Of a DNA stretch of 64,000 bases, positions 17,643 through 24,814 are shown piece after piece. Each line of letters starts with the position of its first letter. The first letter of the stretch is position 1. The DNA lies in NCBI GenBank assembly GCA_902798825.1, contig CADBYI010000001.1, positions 19,999 to 83,998 of the forward strand, written 5' to 3'. The notes under the pieces were generated by a model, which did not search any database, was not told the DNA's origin, and worked only from the letters and a program-made list of their open reading frames with translations. Made by a program: the position numbers and the translations under genes. Source of the stretch: an uncultured Eubacteriales bacterium. GTDB taxonomy: Bacteria > Bacillota > Clostridia > Christensenellales > CAG-138.

Positions 17643-19157
17643 ATGGAGGATTACGACCGCTTCATCCGGCTTGCCACCCTGACCCCGAAAGCCGCCGCCG
17701 CCCAAAGAAGGGCGGTGTTTTCGGCTGCGCCTCTGTTCGCCGTCGTGGTGACGGCCCCGGGGCTGGCGCTGAACGCCTCCCTAATCCGACAGACCTATCC
17801 CCGCTTCGTGCTCACGGACCTGTCCCATCGTCCGGCGGCGGACTATTATCTCTTTCTCCCCGGCCAGGCGCGGCTGGCTCCCGACGCCCTGTTTCGCCTG
17901 GCCATGGCGGCAGGGGGCGGGCGGGAGCTGCTCTACGGGGACGAGGACGAGCTGGTTCGGGGCCGCCGATGCCGCCCCCGATTCAAGCCCAGCTACAGTC
18001 CCCATACCCTGCTGTCCTATGACTATATGGGCCGCGGCCTGTGCGTCTCCCGGTCCCTGCTGCGTGCTGCGGGGGGCTGGCCCGGGCCGAATGGGGCCCG
18101 CCGATACGCCTTCAGCCTTCGGGCGGCAAAGATGGCGGAGCGGGTCGCCCATGTGCCCTTTCTGCTGGTCAGCCTGCCGCCGGAAAGGCCCTGCCTGGAC
18201 CCGGCGCCCCTCAAGGGGGCCCTGGGCAGGGAGGCGCTGGTGCTGCCCGGCCCCTGTCCGGGGACCTTTCTGCCCCGGTTCGGCGTCCGGGGGGACCCCC
18301 TGGTTTCCGTGGTCGCTTCGGATGAAAACGGGTCCGAGGCGCTGAAGAGCACCCTGCTTGCCGTGGAGCAGCGGATGCAGCTGCCCCGCGTCGAGTTCCT
18401 GGTAGCCGCGGGCCGCCCCCTGACGCCCTTTCTTCAGGCGCTGCAAAAGCGGGGCGTCCCCGTGCTCCGTCGGCCCGGCGCCGGTCCCTGCGCCCTGTGG
18501 AACGAAGCCGCCCGGGCCGCCCATGGCCGGTTCCTTCTGTTCCTTCAAGGGGGCTGCGAGCCCCTTTCCCCGGATTTCGGCCAGCGGCTCACGGAGTGGG
18601 CGGACCGGCCGGACGTGGGAGCGGTGGCGCCGCTGGTGCTGGACGGGCAGGGCCGCGTCCTCTCCACAGGCACGGTGGTGGGCCTGCTGGGCGGCCTGGG
18701 GTCGGTGGGCTTCGGTCGGAACGTGGAGGCGCTGCGGGCCGCCTGCCCCGAGCTGCTGTGCCCCCGGGACGTGTCCTGCCTGCCGCCCTGGGCGCTGATG
18801 ATCCGCCGGGACCGGTTCCTGGCCGCGGGCGGCTTCGACCCCTCCCTGACCCGCCTCGGCTATGTCGAGGAGCTGTGTCTGCGCCTTCGCCGCCGGGGGC
18901 TGTTCAGCCTGTGCGCGCCGTCGGTCCGCTTTCGGCTCCCCGCCCTGCCGCTGATTCATCCGGACGAGGCCAATCTGCGCCGCTGTCGGGACGTTTTCTA
19001 TCCCCTGCTGCGCACGGGGGACCCCTTCTATAATCCCAACCTTTCCATGGCCGCCCCGCTGCCGCGACCGGCCCTGCCACCCCGTCCGCCCCTGCTCCTC
19101 CACGTCCCGGATTGCTGGCCGCCGTATATTTGCGGACCGACGCAAAAAAACTATTGA
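17643..19157 (+). CDS. Glycosyltransferase family 2-like protein with two degenerate halves
   Basis: A 504-residue protein with two GT2-like segments. The first (about 30-150) retains LYGDEDE and RFKPSYSPHTLLSYDYMGRGLCVSRSLL, as in rhamnosyltransferase-like GT2 enzymes. The second (about 215-420) has LVSVVASDENGSEA, ARAAHGRFLLFLQGG, CLPPWALMIRRDRFLAAGGFD. The first half lacks its own nucleotide-binding N-terminus, so the protein may be a fused or partly eroded tandem enzyme. There is no good ribosome binding site at ATG 17643, only 34 bases after the Nudix stop. It is separated from other glycan genes, so its product is unknown. Confidence 0.7.
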   Translation: MEDYDRFIRLATLTPKAAAAQRRAVFSAAPLFAVVVTAPGLALNASLIRQTYPRFVLTDLSHRPAADYYLFLPGQARLAPDALFRLAMAAGGGRELLYGDEDELVRGRRCRPRFKPSYSPHTLLSYDYMGRGLCVSRSLLRAAGGWPGPNGARRYAFSLRAAKMAERVAHVPFLLVSLPPERPCLDPAPLKGALGREALVLPGPCPGTFLPRFGVRGDPLVSVVASDENGSEALKSTLLAVEQRMQLPRVEFLVAAGRPLTPFLQALQKRGVPVLRRPGAGPCALWNEAARAAHGRFLLFLQGGCEPLSPDFGQRLTEWADRPDVGAVAPLVLDGQGRVLSTGTVVGLLGGLGSVGFGRNVEALRAACPELLCPRDVSCLPPWALMIRRDRFLAAGGFDPSLTRLGYVEELCLRLRRRGLFSLCAPSVRFRLPALPLIHPDEANLRRCRDVFYPLLRTGDPFYNPNLSMAAPLPRPALPPRPPLLLHVPDCWPPYICGPTQKNY

Positions 19158-19182
19158 CAGCGCCACCTTTTTTTTGTATTAT
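19154..19182 (+). promoter_or_regulatory. Consensus promoter of tRNA-Glu
   Basis: A perfect TTGACA (19154-19159), 17-base spacer and TATTAT (19177-19182) lie 15 bases before the tRNA. The -35 overlaps the end of the upstream gene. Confidence 0.9.
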
Positions 19183-19197
19183 ATTACCTGCAATCGC

Positions 19198-19273
19198 GCT
19201 CGGTTCGTCTAGTGGCCTAGGACACCGCCCTCTCACGGCGGTAACAGGGGTTCGACTCCCCTACCGGGTACCA
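19198..19273 (+). tRNA. tRNA-Glu (anticodon CUC)
   Basis: The 76-base gene folds fully: acceptor 19198-19204 with 19263-19269 (two G-U wobbles), D arm with GTCT/GGAC, anticodon arm CCGCC/GGCGG with loop CTCTCAC giving anticodon CTC, T arm AGGGG/CCCCT with loop TTCGACT, discriminator A and an encoded CCA at 19271-19273. It decodes GAG glutamate codons. Confidence 0.95.
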
Positions 19274-19310
19274 AACATAAACACCACCCAGTTCGGGTGG
19301 TGTTTATGTT
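19274..19310 (+). terminator. Terminator after tRNA-Glu
   Basis: A perfect 16-bp stem (19274-19289 with 19295-19310, loop AGTTC) begins right after the CCA end. The stem base is A/T-rich, so its 3' strand supplies the U-rich stretch. Confidence 0.8.
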
Positions 19311-19386
19311 TATAGCGAAGGAAAGGGGAGTCGAAGGGCACGGGGCCATTCAGAATCGATGCCCCTACCGAGCATCACAATCGCAC

Positions 19387-19413
19387 AAAAAAACGCCCTA
19401 AATTAGGACGTTT
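19387..19413 (-). terminator. Terminator of the PHP gene
   Basis: On the minus strand AACGTCCTA pairs with TAGGGCGTT (one wobble), followed by a T run (19387-19393 on the plus strand are A). It lies about 50 bases after the PHP stop. Confidence 0.65.
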
Positions 19414-19464
19414 CACTGTCAATAACTGGTTTTTGCGGTGAACTGCGCGGGAGCGGTTTTTGTT

Positions 19465-20340
19465 TTATGAGCGGACAATTCGGCTGTCGGCGGCTTCCAG
19501 AAAGCGGAGCAGGCCAGACGGATATTCCGTCGGGTCCGGGAGGCCGGTGTCGCCCAAATGCACCAGTTTATTGCTGCCGTGATAGTCGCTCCCGGCCGTG
19601 ACATATAGGGCATACTTTTCGGCGAAAGCGAGCATCTGCGCGATCAGCTTCGGTGTAAAACCGGAATAAAAGGCTTCCACACCTTTTAGGCCGAACGCCA
19701 TCAAATGGCGAAGCCGCCGGTCCATATCCTCGCCGACGATGATTTCGTCCCCGCGCCCAAAGACAGGATGGGCCAGCACCGGGATACCACCTGCGTCGAG
19801 GATTGCCTGGACGGCATATTCCGGCCGGACGTAGGCGCTGCCGGCGTGATATTGGTTCAGATAGTCCCGGATCGCGATCTCCTTCGTAGCCGCATACCCA
19901 TATCTGACCATCAGGTTTCCCACGTGGGGCTTTCCGGGATTATCCAGTGCGAACAACGATTGGATATCCTCCTGGCAGAAGGTAAAGCCGAAGCGATCCC
20001 TGAGAAAATCCAGCCGTTTTTGAAGCTTGCCCATGCGAAGGGCATGCCCCTTTTCCACCAGCTCCCGGATAGCGTGCGCACCCGGGTCGTAGCCGTAGCC
20101 CAGGATATGGTACTGCCCCTCCTCGTCCTTGCAGGAAAACTCCGCTCCGGTGAGAAATGCCGGATCGCCGGTCTGCAAGGCCTTGACGAGGGCGGTGCAG
20201 CCCCGGATGGCGTCGTGATCCGTCACCGAAAAAAGACAGATTTCGGCCTCCCGGACCCGGGCGATAATCTCCTCCGGTCTGTCGGTTCCGTCGGAGACGG
20301 CGGTGTGCATATGCAGATCGATCTTTGAATGACACATCAT
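19465..20340 (-). CDS. PHP-domain phosphoesterase
   Basis: A 291-residue protein with the PHP metal motifs: KIDLHMHTAVSDGTDRPEEI (first HxH), SVTDHDAIRG, GAEFSC, HILGYGYD, and C-terminally VLAHPVFG, GVEAFYSG, TAGSDYHGSNK. This arrangement matches the YciV/TrpH-like group, which hydrolyses nucleoside 3',5'-bisphosphate or short 5'-phosphorylated RNA. The gene follows the STAS-kinase-HATPase fusion gene after 15 bases and probably shares its transcript. No good ribosome binding site is seen, and either of two adjacent ATG codons may start it. Confidence 0.88.
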   Translation of the reverse strand: MMCHSKIDLHMHTAVSDGTDRPEEIIARVREAEICLFSVTDHDAIRGCTALVKALQTGDPAFLTGAEFSCKDEEGQYHILGYGYDPGAHAIRELVEKGHALRMGKLQKRLDFLRDRFGFTFCQEDIQSLFALDNPGKPHVGNLMVRYGYAATKEIAIRDYLNQYHAGSAYVRPEYAVQAILDAGGIPVLAHPVFGRGDEIIVGEDMDRRLRHLMAFGLKGVEAFYSGFTPKLIAQMLAFAEKYALYVTAGSDYHGSNKLVHLGDTGLPDPTEYPSGLLRFLEAADSRIVRS

Positions 20341-20355
20341 GGCTGTGTCTTGTGT

Positions 20356-21915
20356 TCAGAGATTCTTTTTCAGCGTCAGGATGTTTTTGCCGTCCTCATA
20401 GGCATAGGCCACGTCGTCCATGATCTTCTTGGTCATGAAGATGCCGAGGCCGCCCACCTCCCGTTCCGCCGCGGTCAGGCCCACGTCGGGATCCTTCTTT
20501 GCCAGAGGGTCATAGGGGACGCCGTGGTCCACAAAGGTGATGGTCACGGCGACGGGGTCTTCCGAAACCTCCACGCGGACGATGGCCTTCCCCTTTTGGG
20601 GGACATAGGCGTAGCTGGCGATATTGATGAAAATCTCCTCCACCGCCACGCCGATCTGCATCAAAGCCTTCGGCGGGCAGTCCGCCATCGCCAACCGCTC
20701 TTCCACAAAGGTCTGCACCATGGCGAGATTCTCTGCCGCGGCCTCCACTTCCAGCTCATGGGGGTTGAAAAGCAGTGTATCCGTCCTTTCCAGAAGCGAC
20801 AGCAGCTGCTCCTTCCAGAAAGCGATCTCCGCCCGGCCCGTCTCCGTTTCCAGTCCCTTGCGGCGGATGGAGCGCCGGATCATACGGGTGTAGCCGATGA
20901 TGCGCGCCTTGTCCTCCACCTCCCGGATCTTGGCCTCGCAGCTCGTCTCCAGGTAGGCCGCCAGGGAGCTGCGCCAGAACCGCAGCCCGGTTTCAAAATC
21001 AAAGCCCTGGAACTGCTGAATGGTCTCATGGTTCAGCTCCGAGTATCCCACGAAGGAGTTGAACATGGAGGCCAGCTCGAAGATCGGATGACCGACGGCC
21101 AGGGTGTCCATGTCGATGAGCAGCACCTCGTCCCCCTGCAGCTCCACGTTCTTCGTATGATAGTCGCCATGGATCATGTGATCGTCCTGGGGCACGGCTT
21201 CCACCAGGGCAAGGAGCTTTCTGCCAGCTTCCTCCGGCAGATAGTCCTTTATAAACCTTGCCCAGTCGATGGCCGTTTCCCGCATGTCGGGGAGCTTTCC
21301 GGCGGGGACCAGAGTGGAGTGGATCTTTTTGAGCAGTTCCACATATTCCTTCACGCACCAGTCCATCTTCTCCGGCTCGGTGGCAAGGATCTTGGAGAAG
21401 GATCTGGCGTTGAGCAGTTCGAACACGGAGCCGTAGCTCTCCCCGACCCGGACCACGTCATAGGAGATGGCCGTGGGGATGCCCAGGATCAGGGCCAGCT
21501 TCGCCACCTCCCGCTCGTGCTGGATGTCCGCCAGGGCGTCGGCGTTGTTGTAGACCTTGACCACGTTGTCCTGGTCTATGCGGTAGATGGTGCCGTTGGC
21601 GCCGCGGCCGATCTCCTCACAGCCCTCCACGGACACCACCCGGTAGGCCTTCTCCACCGTCATCATCTCGGTAAAGCCGGTCATGTCCAGGATCTCATAG
21701 ACCTCTGAATTCACATTCACGATCTTTAGATCGTCGATATTCTTTTTCAACCGCAGGATCACCCGCAGCCCCGCGGAGGAAATGTATTCCAGGGCCAAGG
21801 CGTCCAGCACGACGGCGGCGCTCGATTCCGGGATCTGTGCCCGGAGGAGCTGCTCTACCTCGGCGGCGTTATTGGAGTCGATGCGACCGGACAGATTCAA
21901 ATAGATGGGTTCCAT
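20356..21915 (-). CDS. STAS - APH-like kinase - HATPase triple fusion (partner-switching protein)
   Basis: A 519-residue protein joining three signalling modules. Residues 1-95 are a STAS anti-anti-sigma domain with the phospho-acceptor region EYISSAGLRV. Residues about 100-370 are an aminoglycoside-phosphotransferase-like kinase: glycine loop GRGANGTIYR, Lys in VVKVYN, catalytic HGDYHTKN and metal site LIDMD. Residues about 385-519 are an RsbW/SpoIIAB-type ATPase with N box GVAVEEIFINIASYAY, G1 VDHGVPYDP and G2 GGLGIFMTKK. All catalytic motifs look intact. STAS and RsbW-like partners are normally separate proteins, so phosphorylation control may occur within one chain. SD AAGGAAGGAG. It would act in the cytoplasm; its sigma factor or output target is not in the window. 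Confidence 0.88.
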   Translation of the reverse strand: MEPIYLNLSGRIDSNNAAEVEQLLRAQIPESSAAVVLDALALEYISSAGLRVILRLKKNIDDLKIVNVNSEVYEILDMTGFTEMMTVEKAYRVVSVEGCEEIGRGANGTIYRIDQDNVVKVYNNADALADIQHEREVAKLALILGIPTAISYDVVRVGESYGSVFELLNARSFSKILATEPEKMDWCVKEYVELLKKIHSTLVPAGKLPDMRETAIDWARFIKDYLPEEAGRKLLALVEAVPQDDHMIHGDYHTKNVELQGDEVLLIDMDTLAVGHPIFELASMFNSFVGYSELNHETIQQFQGFDFETGLRFWRSSLAAYLETSCEAKIREVEDKARIIGYTRMIRRSIRRKGLETETGRAEIAFWKEQLLSLLERTDTLLFNPHELEVEAAAENLAMVQTFVEERLAMADCPPKALMQIGVAVEEIFINIASYAYVPQKGKAIVRVEVSEDPVAVTITFVDHGVPYDPLAKKDPDVGLTAAEREVGGLGIFMTKKIMDDVAYAYEDGKNILTLKKNL

Positions 21916-21939
21916 GATGCTACTCCTTCCTTGATAGAT

Positions 21940-22119
21940 CTATATTGTATGATCCCCAGCCGATTTGCCTGGATCAGCTTCCTTTGCCGCCTTGCCCGCG
22001 CGGTGTAAGGTCCCCTCCGGCAAAGCGTCGGGTTTAGTGCTTTGAGCGTCCGCACGCCGAAGGGTCATCCCTTCCGACACGCCGTCCGTGCACAGGAAGA
22101 GCCGGGCGCCGCTGTCAGA
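21940..22119 (-). pseudogene. Relic of a PP2C/SpoIIE-type phosphatase C-terminus
   Basis: Directly after the YdcF-like stop codon, in the same frame, the sequence reads SDSGARLFLCTDGVSEGM and stays open to TAG at 21940. The RLFL-x-TDGV-x-E block is the penultimate conserved strand of PP2C-type phosphatases of the RsbU/SpoIIE class, whose Asp binds metal. There is no start codon and no upstream part of the domain, so this is a decayed fragment. Such phosphatases dephosphorylate STAS proteins and are encoded beside them, which fits the neighbouring STAS fusion. The match covers only about 16 residues. Confidence 0.5.
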
Positions 22120-23328
22120 TCAGCGATAGGCCAGCAGGGTCAAAAGGACATAAAACAGGATGAGCCCGCCGAACACCAACCCCTGCTTCAGCCGATGCTC
22201 CGTGAGCAGCCCAACAAACTCCCGCACGGAGGCGTTGGGCCAGAAGTACCATTTCGTCTTCGAACCCATGCCCACCGCCCGCAGCTTCACGCGCCGGGCG
22301 CACAAGCCCCCGCGAAACACATGGTAGTTCGTTGTGACGAAGGCAACCTTTCCCTCGGGGTCGATGGCCTGGATCTTTTCCTTGGAAAAGCGCATGTTCT
22401 CCGCCGTGTCCCCGGAACGATCCTCCTCGATAATCCGCTCCTCAGGAACCCCCTGTTCGATCAGATACCGCTTTATACAGGCGCTTTCCGGGATCACCTC
22501 GTTGGGCCCCTGGCCCCCGGAGGTGACGAAGGTCAGGTCTTTTCCGGTCTGCTGCCGCTGCTTTTGGGCAAAGGCCAGCGCCCGATCGATCCGTCCGCGC
22601 AGCAAGGGAGTGGGGGTCCCGTCCTTGCGTATCCCGCAGCCCAGGATGATCAAAAAGTCCTTGTCCGGCTCCGGCTCATAGCAGGCGGCAATCACGTCCG
22701 CGATGATCGCCCCGATCAGCATGCATTCAAAGTAGAGATACACGGCGGCGCATATGTTCGTTATGAGATCATGGATCATGACCTGCCGCTCACTGCCGGA
22801 CACCGCATAATCAAAGGCGTAGATGAAGACGAACCCGGCCACCAGCAGGAGGGAGAGGAGTATCCCCAGCACGTTGACGAGCCGTTTCCCTTCGTGCCGG
22901 ATCAGGGAGATGTTGGACACGCACAGCGCCGCAGAGAAGAGCAGCAAAAACGGAGATGAAAGCAGGATATAGTTTTTTGCCGAGCCCAGGACGAGGTGCG
23001 GCAATTCGTTGCGCGTATACACCTCCGGATACCGGAGCATCCGGAAGGAAAGCACCGAATGGGTGATCAGAACGGACAGCAAAAACAGGGCAAAGCCGGA
23101 ATAGAGGATCGTGTTGTAGGAATAGGGATTGTATTGCAACTGCCCCCGAAAGGCAACCGCCAGTCGGAGGATGACCGCCGCATAATACGCGCCAAGGACC
23201 CAGCAGATAAGCCGTTGGTTTGCCGGAACGTCCCTGCCAAAAAGCAGGATCAGGGCGACAACGACCGCGGTCAGGGGCAACAGGTCATAGAGCTTCGGCT
23301 TTTTGTTTCTTGTGTCAAATCGTATCAT
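22120..23328 (-). CDS. YdcF/ElyC-like DUF218 membrane protein
   Basis: A 402-residue protein with five to six N-terminal helices (residues 15-205), a DUF218 domain (about 225-370) and a last helix (380-400). The DUF218 core shows LIILGCGIRKDGTPTPLLRGRIDRAL, FVTSGGQGPNEVIPESACIKRYLIEQGVPEERIIEEDRSGDTAENM and VTTNYHVFRGG, matching the YdcF-like group of Gram-positive membrane proteins. SanA/ElyC relatives influence envelope integrity and polyprenyl-phosphate use, but no reaction is proven. The gene has no clear ribosome binding site and begins 58 bases after the chimeric STAS-like ORF, so it may depend on that transcript. Its insertion may have disrupted an older phosphatase gene. Confidence 0.85.
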   Translation of the reverse strand: MIRFDTRNKKPKLYDLLPLTAVVVALILLFGRDVPANQRLICWVLGAYYAAVILRLAVAFRGQLQYNPYSYNTILYSGFALFLLSVLITHSVLSFRMLRYPEVYTRNELPHLVLGSAKNYILLSSPFLLLFSAALCVSNISLIRHEGKRLVNVLGILLSLLLVAGFVFIYAFDYAVSGSERQVMIHDLITNICAAVYLYFECMLIGAIIADVIAACYEPEPDKDFLIILGCGIRKDGTPTPLLRGRIDRALAFAQKQRQQTGKDLTFVTSGGQGPNEVIPESACIKRYLIEQGVPEERIIEEDRSGDTAENMRFSKEKIQAIDPEGKVAFVTTNYHVFRGGLCARRVKLRAVGMGSKTKWYFWPNASVREFVGLLTEHRLKQGLVFGGLILFYVLLTLLAYR

Positions 23329-23386
23329 GGGACGGTTCGTGTTTTCGGATCGTCTTGGCCCTGCTGCGCTTCATGGGGCAGGGGAG

Positions 23387-23641
23387 TTATTGTTCGGACG
23401 GCTGAGACAGGGCGGCCACATCCAGCGGCACCGTTTGGGTGACCTGGGTCTTCCCCTCCAGATCCGCATGGACAAAGACCAAATTCCATCCCTTTGCGAG
23501 CACGCAATGGTTCATCCCGGAGACGATCTGGGACCCGAGATGCAGCACGGCGTCGTCCGCCTGGACGGTGCTGGTGTCCAGGCGTCCTTTCAGGGCGAAC
23601 GGTAGGGAAGATGCGTCGGTTGTTTTTTCGATGGTCAGCAT
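23387..23641 (-). CDS. Chimeric small ORF: STAS N-terminus joined to a QxVxG domain C-terminus
   Basis: An 84-residue frame with an excellent site (CCCAGGAGGAAG, then ATG 23641) and its own promoter. Residues 1-27 (MLTIEKTTD..SLPFALKGRLDTSTV) read like the first two strands of a STAS protein. From about residue 32 the chain changes to LGSQIVSGMNHCVLAKG and VFVHADLEGKTQVTQT, which resembles the cystatin-like small domain of gut Firmicutes with its Q-x-V-x-G turn and ADLEG strand. The STAS phospho-site is missing. It probably arose by deletion fusing two neighbouring genes; whether the product is stable is unknown. Confidence 0.55.
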   Translation of the reverse strand: MLTIEKTTDASSLPFALKGRLDTSTVQADDAVLHLGSQIVSGMNHCVLAKGWNLVFVHADLEGKTQVTQTVPLDVAALSQPSEQ

Positions 23642-23719
23642 GATCGCTTCCTCCTGGGCAGGATCTCTATTCTGGGTATTCAGGCGATCGCCCGATCCCA
23701 GGCGAACGTTTATATTTCA

Positions 23720-23748
23720 TTATACAGCAAAGCTCTCCGCAAGGAAAG
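23720..23748 (-). promoter_or_regulatory. Promoter upstream of the chimeric STAS ORF
   Basis: On the minus strand a perfect TATAAT (23720-23725) is preceded at 17 bases by TTTCCT, a weak -35. It sits 79 bases before the start codon. Confidence 0.5.
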
Positions 23749-23916
23749 CATATTTTGCCCTTTTCTCCCTGCACCGGGTGACCATGAACGGCAGGCGTTT
23801 TCGGCCGCTGGGCTTGCCCGGTTCCCTGCGGGCAAGCGGCGCAGGGCTTCTGCTCCTGGGTGAAGCGGGCGTCGGAATGAGGCGGCTCTCCGACCGGCTA
23901 TGGTCATGTGTCTCCC
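23749..23916 (-). other. Non-coding gap with no recognised feature
   Basis: Short frames on both strands here lack ribosome binding sites and family-like sequence. Beyond the flanking promoter and terminator nothing is supported. Confidence 0.5.
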
Positions 23917-23939
23917 AAAAAACCACCCTTTCGGGTGGT
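23917..23939 (-). terminator. Terminator of the DUF975 gene
   Basis: ACCACCC/GGGTGGT with a GAAA loop, followed on the minus strand by six T (plus-strand A run 23917-23922), 20 bases after the DUF975 stop. Confidence 0.9.
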
Positions 23940-23959
23940 CGTCAAGCAGTCAAATACGA

Positions 23960-24721
23960 TTACGCCCCCGGCTTTGATGCATAGGCGGCGGAGACGGCCT
24001 TGTAGAGCTCGGCGTCGGTGGCCTGGATGTAGGGCCCCACATAGAAGATGTGGAGGATGCCCGCCGTCAGGGCAGACAGGAGGAGCCAGCCCAGGAAGGA
24101 CAGATCCAGCACGAAGGCGTCCACCTTGTGACCGTTCATCATCTTCCGGGACAGGGTGATGGCCTGCATGGCGGACAGCTCCGGATGGTCCTCCAGGATG
24201 TAGGGCACCAGCCGATAGGAATAGGCCTTGATGATGGCGGGGACCACCAGCAGCAGCGCCCACAGGAACAGGAACAGGTTCTTCAGAAACATGGTCAAAA
24301 CCACGGTTCCCCAGTTGTCCTTGAAGCCCGCGCCCAGCTCCTTGAGCTCCGCGTTGCGCCAGCTGTTTTGCAGGAAGAAGCGGCGGCAGCCCACGATGAG
24401 GGGGTTGAACACCATCAGCGACAGCACCAGACCGACGATGCCGAGCCCGCCCAGGGAGACGGTGATCCGGGTGCTTTGCCGGGCCGCTTCCCGGTCCACC
24501 AGATCGAAGAACTCCCGAGCCAGGGCAAAATCGCTCTGGGTGGCCAGCTCGTGGATGGTTTGCTGCTGCTCCTGGGTATAGCTGTTCTCGCTCCTGCGCA
24601 CGCTGGAACCGGCGCCGCCGCCCACCAAAAGCGCCAGCAGGAACGCCACCAGCACGCACTTCCAATAATTCCGCTTGAAGGCGGCCTTGGCCCGCTCCTT
24701 CAGCTCACTTCTTGTCCACAT
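23960..24721 (-). CDS. DUF975 family integral membrane protein
   Basis: A 253-residue protein opening with WTRSELKERAKAAFKRNYWKCVLVAFLLAL, the typical DUF975 start, and carrying five to six helices. The conserved middle part NPLIVGCRRFF and the VPAIIKAYSYRLVPYILEDHPELSAMQAITLSRKMMNGHK block are present. DUF975 proteins are common in Firmicutes and their function is unknown. AAAGGAGGAAAA lies before ATG 24721. It is transcribed alone between its own promoter and terminator. Confidence 0.88.
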   Translation of the reverse strand: MWTRSELKERAKAAFKRNYWKCVLVAFLLALLVGGGAGSSVRRSENSYTQEQQQTIHELATQSDFALAREFFDLVDREAARQSTRITVSLGGLGIVGLVLSLMVFNPLIVGCRRFFLQNSWRNAELKELGAGFKDNWGTVVLTMFLKNLFLFLWALLLVVPAIIKAYSYRLVPYILEDHPELSAMQAITLSRKMMNGHKVDAFVLDLSFLGWLLLSALTAGILHIFYVGPYIQATDAELYKAVSAAYASKPGA

Positions 24722-24750
24722 ACCCGTTTTCCTCCTTTTTTGATACGCCT

Positions 24751-24779
24751 ACTCTACAGCACCCCTCCCCCATTGTCAA
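24751..24779 (-). promoter_or_regulatory. Promoter of the DUF975 gene
   Basis: Perfect TTGACA (24774-24779 reversed), 17-base spacer, TAGAGT -10 (24751-24756 reversed), 30 bases from the start codon. Confidence 0.8.
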
Positions 24780-24814
24780 GAAAAGGATGCTGGGGCCCCT
24801 TTGCCGGGGCAGGG

